The translations under genes were made by a program, and so were the position numbers. A DNA stretch of 64,000 nt from Arbacia lixula. Lineage: Eukaryota > Echinodermata > Echinoidea > Arbacioida > Arbaciidae. The DNA is taken from contig OZ022584.1 of NCBI GenBank assembly GCA_963669155.1, positions 17,493,926 to 17,557,925 on the forward strand, in the 5' to 3' direction. The notes beneath the pieces were generated by a model. It made no database searches, was not told the origin of the DNA, and worked only from the letters and a program-made list of their open reading frames with translations. Below, in pieces: positions 45,053-56,947 of the stretch (the stretch's first letter is position 1; the number at the start of each line of letters is the position of its first letter).

Positions 45053-48000
45053 GTTGTATATAGCTATGAAGATTTATATATTTCTAGTCATACATGAACT
45101 TTTATATATTCTAGCTAGCTACATATCTATAAACCTCAGTGTTCACCTATTTTTTAACACTCTTACATTATGGTTGAACTTAAAAGTTATCTTGATCTAG
45201 GTATCGATTTCATGTATTATACCACCAATACAGAACAAATTAATTGATTTTATCCTGACTTTAAATCAATATTTGTTTTTCTGTTTCATCTTTCCAGAGG
45301 AGTGGATGGAGGAAGGGGATGAAGAAGATGAAGATCTGAGAGATTCTTCTGGAAAGAAAATTGGAGCCAAGAAAGCAAAGAAGCTGGAAATGAAGGCAGA
45401 GAGACAGAGGGAGCGAGAGGTTTGTTAAAAAAAAATGTTCTTCAAACAAGACCCCCTTCGATTTGCCAAGAAAAACAAGATATGAGCATCTCCTTTTGAC
45501 TCATTTGTATATCCATAATGAGAATCATTGAATATGTCATAATAGTTTTTTGAATCTCTCAGAACCAGTCCAGGAAAATTCCACTGACTTATTACTCATT
45601 CCACGCACCTAAAGTGAAAGGATTCAAGGGTGTATTAAGAAAATTGTGATGACTATAATCCAATGGTATTTCTATTTTCTAATGTGGTAAATCCTTGCTT
45701 CTCATCATTTGCGCTAAAAAGATCTATATATAACTTGCAATTGAAATACAAATATGTCCTGTAGTATGAAGGGTTGGAGAACATATTTAGGGAGTATTTC
45801 TAAAGATAGGTTTATTTCTTCTGATACTAGATTAAAATAAGTTTCATTTTTTTTTTTTATTTTTTTTTTTTGTTCAAATCTATTTTCTTTTCTGATATCT
45901 TTCCCTCTCTGTTTTTTGCAGCTAATGTTGCAAGAACGCGAAGAAGAGAAAGCTAGGAAAGAGGCGCTGGATGAGCATATGAGAAAAGCTGCAGAGAAGG
46001 AGAAGCTAGAAGAAGCCAAAAAGGTATGTTTAATCATTTTTCTACCATTTTCTCTCTGATATTTATAACATGTGTTCTAGAAATAGTGTCATTCCAATCC
46101 AATTCAATCTTGGTTTATTCATCTAAAGAAATTTCCATTTTTCATGACAAAGTCAAATTGTAAAAAATATTCCAATTCCCAATAATAGAACTGGAAACTA
46201 ACTTTTAGCCAAATTTTAGCTGTCAGTAGATTGTGAGGAGATTTTTGGCGGGCCTTCCAAAATCTGTAGCATAGAGACCAGAGACTGCTGTGGTCCTCCG
46301 TCTGCACCACAGTGCATGCGTTCAATGGGAACAATGGGATTATTAACTGAAGACTGCTTGCTGTAGTTCAAATGTAAACAAGGTTAGTTTTTCACTTTTC
46401 CTGAAAGGTTCATGAAGCTATGGCTGAGATTTCATACACGTTATTGTTGGGGTATAATGCCAATTCCTGCCAAGTTTCATGACTTTTGCAAATGGGACAC
46501 ACAGTCTTTAAAGGGCATATACTGCACTGGGAAGGCAAAAAAGCCTTCAAAATGTAATTGTTAGCAATCTTCTTGCCACTGGTATCGCCAATTCATGTAT
46601 TGTCTATTTTAGAAGCTTGCTGAAAGTTATTTGCCCTCAAATGATCTACATTTAGAGTAATGAGTGATTAAATCACAAATCCTCAAAATGTTCGGCTGAA
46701 CATTTTGAGGATTTAATCATTAATCATTAATTACTCCATATGTGGATCATTTGAGGGCAAATAACTTTCAGCAAGCTTCTAAAATAGACAATACATGAAT
46801 TGGCGATACCATTGGCAAGAAGATTGCTCACAATTACATTTTGAAGGCTTTTTTGCCTTCCCAGTACAGTATATGCCCTTTAAACGGTGAATATTGGCTC
46901 TCTTTTGCAGGAGGAGGAGGAGCGTCTGAAGAAGGAGGAGCAGGAGAAGAGAGACCATGAGGAATATCTCAAGCTGAAAGAGAGCTTCATCATTGAGGAG
47001 GAGGGCCAGACACAAGTCCTCTCCGAACAAGAAGTGAGTTTATTCAAAGGACTCCAGACAGGCTAGCCCTTTTGCAGGTCAAACAAATTGAATTGAATGT
47101 ACAACCTTGCTTCTAAGCTAAGCTAATTTATGATTACTCTAATTTTCTAGATACAGGTTCCCTGTGTATCTTCGTTTTCTAACATATGAGATTGATTAAT
47201 CAATCTTATTACTACGCAGAGCAACAGTAAAGTGCAACCTAATCAAGTCATACCGGATAGTTCCTGACGCATAAATATCGTTTATTTTCTCCTCCATATA
47301 CCCGTCACTTTAAACTCTCAGAACTCTATCACATTATTCCTATTCGATATTGTATAATTTCATGTATTGTAACGGGGAGCCTATAACCCTTCAAGCTTTG
47401 CTTTTGTTATAGGCTCCCCCCACATTTTGATATGTCATTAATTTTGTGTTTATACAAGTAGTCTTTTTAATTTAGATGTTTCTATATGCATTGCATTTAT
47501 CTTGTTAATGTCCGTCTATATTAATTTATCTGTATACGCATGAAAACTTATCATTTTTATGTTCTTGTATATGTTTGTATGTAGAAACAAATTAATTCAA
47601 TTCAGTTTAGTAAAACAAAGATTCAAGAAGTGAGTTTGGTCCTACTTGCATGAAGTTCTTGACTCTCATAAACATTCAGGAAATTTGAGGTCTGCTTTGA
47701 ATATGTGAGCAACTAGCGCAATCAAACAGGAAATCCATGCAAAGTTGTGAATGTGGATATGTCATTGATTTGGAACTTGCATCTTATCTAGCAATTGGAG
47801 ATGAAAATGTTGTGAAAGATATGAGGTAGAAGTAGTAATGATGACAGGCTGTAATCACAGAAAAAATTGCCGTCATCACCAGGGTCCGGATTTAATTTAA
47901 TTTCAATGATTTGTTGGATCCATGTCAGAATGGCACTGCATTGATGACAGGTCCTAAAGCCTTAACCACCAAGATCCTTTACCTTGAAATACTTTGTATA

Positions 48001-48372
48001 TTATTTTTACATTTGGTCTCTCTGATGATCACAAGTTTTACCATGTGAATACTGTGTTAATTTTTTTATGACTTTAATACATTTTCTGCCTATTCTGCTT
48101 TTTTTTATGCTTTTTGCCATCATAATGAATTACTGGTAAGCACTTAAAACTGGTCACAATATGGAATGCATGGCTGTTTTTGTCTTGTATTTATTCATGA
48201 TATCATTTGCTTTTAACAGTCTCAGTCTCTTCTGGAGGAATTCATTACATACATCAAAGACATGAAGGTCGTCTTGCTGGAAGATCTGGGAGCACAGTTC
48301 AACATCAGAACGCAGGTATGTCTATCTGTCTGCCTCCCTTCCTTCTAACTCAGAGTCTCTCTGTCTGTCTAT

Positions 48373-48420
<48 letters not shown>

Positions 48421-51400
48421 GTGGCTATGTCTCTCCTCAGTCTCTGTCTCTCCCTCTTCCCTGTGCTCTCTCTCTCTTTCTCTCTCTCTGCCTTTCTCAC
48501 TCCCTGCTGTTCTCTCTTCCCCTTTCTGTATGTTTACATTTCTCTTCCCCTCTATCTATCTCCCCCTCTCCCCTCTCCCCCTCCCCGCTCTCTTTCCCTC
48601 TATCTATCTCCCCCTCTCCCCTCTCTCACCTCCCCGCTCTATTTCCCTCTCTCTCTCTCTCTCTCTCTCTCCCTCTCACTCTCTCTCTGCACACACACTC
48701 TCCCTCTTTCACTATTGTTCTATCTCCCCCTCTCTTTCTGTCTGTCTCTATCTCCCCATTCTCTGTCTACCCACTCTCTCTCCTACTTCTCCCCTCTCCC
48801 TTTCTTCCTCTCTCTTCATCCATCTTCCCCCTTTCTCTCTGAATTGTATTTTATTGAGGTCTCTAATTGAGTTCTAAGCTGTCAAAATAAACCAATATAA
48901 CATGAGTATTGTTAGCCTTCACACCAGCACCAAAAAATGTTCCAAGAGTATTACGGTACATGACTTATTTCCTGACTCTCTTTCTCCACATCAATATCAG
49001 TGACGTAATGCGTGTATATGCATACCAGAATCGTGAGGTTACAGATCAATTTTAATTCTGTAAGTATGACTCTAGCATTTGAAGAGTAAAAAATTCCGGT
49101 AGTGGAGGCATATGATACACAGGGGTCATTTAGTGTCCAGACAGTGCAAGTAACATGGATGTTATGCATTCATACATGTGGTATACAAGCATAAAATCCT
49201 GGTGTATCAACAGAGTCAAGTAGTATCACATCCAAATATGCAACAGCTCCCTCTTATGTTCAATATAATGAAATGATGTTCACATTTTTGTTTAACATTT
49301 GCAAATGATGTGTAATGACGTGTACTGAAAGAACCACAAATGACAACATGATTATTTTGTCTCAATACAATATGAGTACCTTAGATGAGCACTGCAATGT
49401 TGAACAATATTCTACATCCATGTACATGTATGTAACAGGAACAACCCTTGTGACAATAAATAACCCTGTAATTTTGTGTATTTTTCAAGAGTGTGCTCAT
49501 TTGAATTGCCTTATTAGAGACAAATAAATCAAATAATATAATCCATTATATGCAATTTCTTTTGTTGGGAATATCACTGAGTAATATAATTTTATTTGGA
49601 AGGGAATTTAGGTCCTGTAGTACTAAAAAGAACAAATACAATGTTATGTGGAAGTTAGGAATGGTTTCATGATAAAAGATTGCTATTTTATGGAGGCAAA
49701 TTGGGAACTCAGTCATGAGGCCATGGTGTAATAGGCTCATTTTCCTGCTGATTCTTTGCATGTTTAATTATAAAAGTGTCCCATTTATTTCTCTTAGAAT
49801 CTGATTTCCTACTGGTTTATTGTGTATTTGCATTCTGTTTCTCCAGTGTTTGTGCTCTTGTTAGCAACAAACTATTTTTGGACCTGAGTTCTCCTTAAAC
49901 AGTTTACAAATTATACCTTTACGATAATCAAATGCTTTGAATGATACTTGTCTGAGGAAAACGCTACATACCAATTGACTAAATGTAGGCTTAGTGTAAT
50001 AATGGCCAAAGCGAATATGAAATGTACCAGTACATCACATAAGGTAGAAGGATGGCTTAAGTATGAAAAGGCCTGTCTCATGTGTATGTTATTATGGAAT
50101 TTGAGGAAATGATGTAAAAAATGTTTCTAATTACACAAAAAAATTATTTATTGAACAATGTACATGTATGTGTGTATAGCATAACTAGTGTTCAAATCTC
50201 CCAAAAAGATTTGTGTAAAATGATTGGATGTGTGAGGAATTCATTAAGTATAGATGGAATTCATACCTCCTTAGAGCTTAATCGTAGTTTACAACATAAA
50301 CATTGAGTTATTAGATTACTGCCCAATTATGATAAAGATCAAATGTTGAAGGAAAGGTTCAACAGTATTCAAAAAGATCATTGTTGTATTATTTTAATAA
50401 GTCAATATTTGATATTACCTCTATTTCATCAGGATTGATACAGTAAATAAAGTAAACCGAAAAACTTACAGACAAAATGTGTTTTTTTTTAGATGTAACA
50501 GTGTGAAGTCAAGGTAACATGTCATTATTCTTGCAATAGCTAAAGAAATATTTGACGTAATTTGATCAAATTGTTTACTATAGAGGGATCTAAGTACAGG
50601 GTAATTTCAAACTTGATTTGAATTAATTTTGGACCACACATGCCATGTATGGCTAAGGTAAAAAAGTGATACAGAATATTTCTGTGAGAGTTTTGCCATG
50701 AACAAAGGTAAAGGTCAGAGGTTAGAGGTCAAATAGCCATGTCTTCAGGCAAGATGATTATGTTTTTTGACGACGGAGGATTGTTGCAATACAAAAATGA
50801 TTGAGCAGGAGGAAGAACTACTCTATTTAATATCATGTAGACAATTTTTCTGGAATTTAGATAAAACCAATCTTAAGCTTCTTAATTTTTTGTAAGAAGT
50901 TGAAAGGATTGTAGGGCATAGACCCGGCAGAGAGCTAAACATGGCGCTTATTCACTCCTACCTCTGTCTCCCCTAAACGACTTAGGCCTTTCGCAGTGTC
51001 CTCCCAGGGGGCTGGTCTTTCTCAACGGTCCATTTCCAAACAAACCTGAAATGCAGAACAATCAAATTTACCCCATTCCCAGCAGAGATTAGTGGTTTTA
51101 GGGTTGATGGTCTGGGGAGGAGGGGGATGGGGGATGGGAGGGGGGAATGGAGAAGGAGGAGATGGAGGTGGTGTGAAGCCTGTCTTCTCTCTCCGCCCTC
51201 CGGCAAGGATTTCACATCCTTGATTGATCAGTTCTGTCCTGTGTTCTACTTCAGCCTTCATGGAACCCTGCTTATATGACACACAGCCTACATATTAGAT
51301 AATTGAAAATGGCCTGATGCTCAGAAAAATAGATGCGTTTGTATTCTTTTACGGGAATGGCGCGTAATATGTGTCTGATTTGTAAGAAATTGTATCCTCC

Positions 51401-54400
51401 GTTCTAAGCTCCAGATCCATGTACATGATTTTTCTTCAGAAAATAACCTAAGGATGATTAAATGCTTTTACTGTGCAAAGACATTCATGTTGCCATGTGA
51501 AGGCTCGAGGTGCTTATGTCCATGCTGAGAGATTGTCAAACTGAAACATGAGACATACATACAAATGTACTTACTATAAATTTTGTGATTCTTAGATTTG
51601 TAATATGTGCTCCATATTCTCCAAGTCAGTTGAATTTGTTTTCTCTGAGTTGTCCATTTTCACTCAGTCAACATCCTTTTCCACTAGAAAAACATATTTA
51701 AGCTTTTCTTCATTTTCATTGCCACAAACCAAACATCTATGTCATGAAAGGCAGTAGGCGAACAGAGGATATGTAGCACAGGAAGAGAAAAGGGAGAGGG
51801 TGAGACAGGTTTCAGAGATGTAAGGAGAGAGACAGATAGAGGGAGGGAAGGATTGGCAGGAGGAGGAAGAGGATGAGAGAGAAGGTTTAAAGAGAGACAT
51901 GCACATAAAGACAGACAGACAGACAAACAAACAAATGGACAGGGAAACAGGGAAAAAGAATGTTGAAGAGATAACCCACCAAAAGCTGCAACAGTTAGCA
52001 TTGCTCAATGTGGAGAAAGATAGAAAAAGGGGAGGAAAGGATTGAATGGTGGAGGAAGAGGATGAGAGAGAAGGGTAAAAGGAGAGACATGCAAATAAAG
52101 ACAGACAGACAAACCAACAAATGGACAGTGAAACATGCAAACAGACAGCAGAAAAAAGAACGCTAAGGAGATAACCAGGCAAAAGCCCTAACAGTTAGCA
52201 TTGCTCAATATGGCGGAGCAAACGTGCAGTAATACGGCGGAAGCCACGGATAGCCGCCCTCCTAAGACAATTTAAAGCATTATCGGGTGACCTGATTTCC
52301 TGATTAAAGAAACCTGAGTCTGTGGTCCTGACAGCGAGCCGGCCACTTGCCTGCCTTACCTGGCCCACCAAGCTGCTTGCACTTTCCTGTGACCTCTAAA
52401 CAACATGTAGGTCCGGTAGAGGGTAGTGTTCAAGGCTGGGCTACGGACTGGGATTGGCTTGTAGCCCCACAGCGCATATTTTTTTTTACACCGTCGCCTA
52501 GCTATTTTTGCTATAAATTGCAATGAACCTGCTGATATCAAAGTCTACACACTGTTGTATATGACTTGGGTCCTGTGAGTGCTGGCGATTGCAAAAGCTG
52601 CTGCAGATATACCAATTGTCACAGTTTCATGAGCACTGCTTTTACTTATTTGTGCAAGATTCTGACATTTCGGACACCACAGTGGTGTTCATATGCAGTT
52701 TCTTAATGTGAACCGTCTATTTCACATTCCTGGGAAAAACGAAACAGGAAAAATAATATAAATGTCTTTGCATTTCTTGGGCTCACAAGCTTGCTGTCTA
52801 ATTGTACTAGCAGAAGTTCAGCAGCATAGACTCTGAATCCAGCAAGCTTCATTGTAATTTCTGGTAAATATTACCAGGCGGTGGTGTAAACAAAATATGC
52901 GCAGCCAGGCAATACCTAGGAATGAATGAGAATTATGGAGTTGCTATTGGCTTATTTGTCACGATCAAGGGCAGTAATTGAAGTCTGTGGATTTTGTTGT
53001 GATTAACCTTGTCATAATGAATTTTATCAATGAGCCATATTAGGATTATTGATAAGTAGTGAAATGATTGCACACCGATGAGTAGGTAGCCATATTTGGA
53101 AATGATCGACTCTAAAAGAGTGCTCCTTGGTCAAAATCATGGTGCTGTGTTGGCTTTTCAGTACACTCAAGGGCAAAAATCAGAGTATGGATTTTGTTTA
53201 AGCTTGTGATTATAAGTTTTATCAATTGATTAGTGGTTAAATGATTGGGTAGCCATTAGTAAGTAGCCATGTGTGTCTTATATGTCTGTCATCTTCTTTT
53301 ATACACCATACTGCTTCTGCCTGTACAAAGACCATTATGTTTGCTTGTCGCACCCAAGGAAAATGATTTGATATTTGTCCTGTGATTAATTTGACAAGCA
53401 AGGTGTGCTTCCCATTAGTTCTACATGTAGTGGATACCCTGTCCATAAGGCTAATTCACACAACCAGGGGTGGGTGTGACAATGCAACAGAGCTGCCAAG
53501 TCTCCTTGATTTCACAGGAGACTCCTTGAAAATAGACCAATCGTACTGCATTAGATTTCATCCCATCACCCAAACGCCCTGATTATTGATGGATTAATAT
53601 CAGTAGGCTGTCTGCATTTGATAGACATCTCCCTGATTTCTACAGAAATTTCCCCAAATCTTCCCGATTGTTAAATTTCAATGTTGGTAGCTCTGTCGCA
53701 GCACTGTGTCATAAGAATTATCCATGCCATGACCGTGCAGGAGCTACCAATGTCCATTTGTAAATTTCACATGTCAATAGTTGCTTTTGTTCTTCATGAC
53801 TGATCTATGTTTTTGAGCTTGCAAATTTTAGAAGAAAAAGTTCAGGAATTCGTTGAGGATGTTACATAATATCAACAAAGAGTTACATCAAACCTAATGT
53901 TTCTTACCAGCAATTGAAAGTTGTATTTTTTGCGCTTATATAAAACCTAACAAGGGCAATGCTGTGGTGACATAGATTATTTCACAAGCTACATGTAGAT
54001 CTTTATGGAGTGATTCATGCAATGTTTTTAAAAATTGGGTTTTGCAATGACACACAAACAAATTCATCAAATTGTGTCACAATACATTTCAGTGATTAGA
54101 TTTAGGGTCAGATAGGTCAAAAGTCAAATGAAATGGTCAAATCCAGAGAGTTCACTCTTTATGCTCTAATCCAATAAACATTTGACAGAATTTCTTCAAA
54201 CCTGGTACAATGAAAATATTTGACAGGATAATTGATTAAATCAAATTTTGATTCTTGTAGTTTAAAAATCAAGGTCAAGTTTAAAATTAGGTATTTCATT
54301 GTTTGCCTTAAAACAAGGAATATTTGACCATTCATAAAATTTGGTACTACATAATATTTGACTTGACAGAAAAATTGGTTCATTCAACTTCAATGTTGCT

Positions 54401-55121
54401 TTAAATAATCATGGTGTGCAGTGGTCAAGGTTATATCATGAAATGCCATGTTCATACCATACTAGTTTTTTTTTTGTAACTTGCTGAAGATCATGTGGTT
54501 AACATAAGAAAAGTCAAGGTTAAGTTGTGAAATTTATCTCTTAACGCCTCAAGAAATATTGAACAGATGTAATCAAAATTGATAAAAAGGTGAAGTTCAA
54601 CACAGCAATTGCATTTATTGTACTTGGGGAACATATGTCAAAGGCCAAGGTGAATCTCAAATTCTCAATTCAGTTGTATGGCAAGAACTAATGTTGAGAC
54701 TCAAAAGTCAAATCACAATTTTCTGGTCCCAGGAATTTGGAGTAAGGAATTGAGCTACTGTTTGTGTAGGAAGGCAGAGGTACACCAGTCAACCATAGGT
54801 AGCCAACATTTTTCTTGGTTTTAATATTCTCTTTCCCACTCAAACAACTTCATTGAAAAATTATTTGAAATAACAACGAAAGGTAGAAAGCAATAAACGT
54901 GTATACCTTTATTAATAGTGAGTAGCTAACAACCACAGTTCAATAACATGCAGCCACTATCTGATTACGCAGTAGGGAAAGAGCTCCCATACCTCTTTGT
55001 TCATAAATCATATGAAAAATAACTCTAATGAAATTTTGATTTAAAATGAACTTGGGATGTTAGAGTAATATATAGAGAAAGAGAGTGTGTGGGACAGGGG
55101 AGAGATGGAGACAGACAAGTT

Positions 55122-55156
<35 letters not shown>

Positions 55157-55371
55157 AAAAGTATATGTATACTCTGCGCTTTATAGAGAGATATCAAGGG
55201 AGAGAGAGAGAGATATACAAAGAAAGAGATACAGAGAGAAGGAGTGAGAGATGGAGAGAGCTACTGAAATACATATTGTAGATGAAGTAAGAGATATGGA
55301 AGGAGACAGGCAGAGACAGATGCAGATAGAGATATGTCAAGGAGGGAGAGATACAAAGTAGAAGAGATACA

Positions 55372-55419
<48 letters not shown>

Positions 55420-56896
55420 CTGAAAATATATATTGTATAGAGAGATATATTGAAAGACAGAGATACATGAATGAAGGGAGAGAGAAACAGATTGAAAAAA
55501 AAAGAGAGAGGTGATGCCAACATAAAAGAACTAGCCGCAGGAGTAGGGAAGAGATATATTAGAAACAAAAGCTGGAAAGAGCAACCACATTTAAAGGCAT
55601 TAGGTGCAAGCTGCATTCCTGGTATTGAAGGATGTATACCATGTGAGGCAGATACAGATGTGCATGTATTAGATATTTGTTTCTGATTGAGGGATTACTA
55701 CTTGACATGATAAGCGGTGTTATCACAATAAAGCCTGTTTGAAAGATCATCAGTCATAGGCCAATGCTAACCTTTTCTGTATGAAGTGTCAGATGCCATA
55801 CTCGAATTGGGTGTTTTTGACATCAGGGAGAGCACCGGGCAGTGGAATGATATAGGTATTCATGGCTTCTGCATAAAGAACGTTGCCTAGATTATTGATG
55901 TTACCTTATATGACCATATTGATCATCTTGTTATTTTGTTACTTGTCAAGCGTTATTTTTTAGTTATTTTTAAGTGACTGGAATTAATCTGTTTACATTC
56001 ATATTGCTTTTCACAGTTTTGTGCACACCTTTATATGATGATAGAAATCAGATCCAATAACAAATTTTATAGTGTGTGATTTCTTTGAATAAAATTGAGA
56101 CTGGAATAGACCTAGATGCTGGAGTTTGGGAAATATTCATCTTTCCACATTGCATAAGTTTGAAGTTTAAAGTGTGTTTTTTTGGCTATACTTTGAAACA
56201 ACGCTGGTGTGCTTCATATGAGTCAGTAATTTCATCTGCCAAAAATCAGAGATAGTAATATTTCGTTTCGTTACTTCATGAATGTCAGTGCTATGAGGTC
56301 CGAGAGCAAAGAGCATGATGGGTAATGCACCTGCAAGCATCTAATCTAGTTGTGTTCGCCCCCTCACCTTCAGTATGGGCCTCCCTCTCCCCTGCCCACG
56401 CCCCATGAGATTCCCGGATAAAACCACCCACATGTTTGCACTTTCTCCCATTTTCAGCCAATGTTTCACATGCATGCATGGATGGAAGCTGGAAGCACAC
56501 ACACTGGTTTGCCCTGTTAAGCCGCGTTCACACGGAACTGGTTTCCCACTGCCTTTTTAGCAAGTGGCAGTAGGAAACTTGCTCCAGTGTGAACTCAGCA
56601 TGAGACTTCCCCTGGAAATGTGGCAATTGCATTGAGCAGCAGTTTCATGCAATTAATGAATGTCAACATGAAAAATTGGGGGAAACAAATTTTGATTGAT
56701 TCAAAGACATGAATCGTTTGCTTTGTTTTAGCACTGCTCCTCACTCTACTTTTAGAAATATGAATGATCGCCTAACGATGTGCATAGAACTTACAGACAC
56801 AGCACTCATTACCGGCAATAACATACATTTATTGTCAGCTTTTAAAAAGAGAGTGAGAGTGGTAATATCCCTTCATTAAGTGGGAAAGGGAGAGAG

Positions 56897-56947
<51 letters not shown>

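Noticed and set aside
48207-48877. Ser/Leu-rich ORFs up to 211 codons
   Set aside because: CT-repeat translations. Only the DDRGK1 exon 6 (48220-48315) inside this stretch is real.
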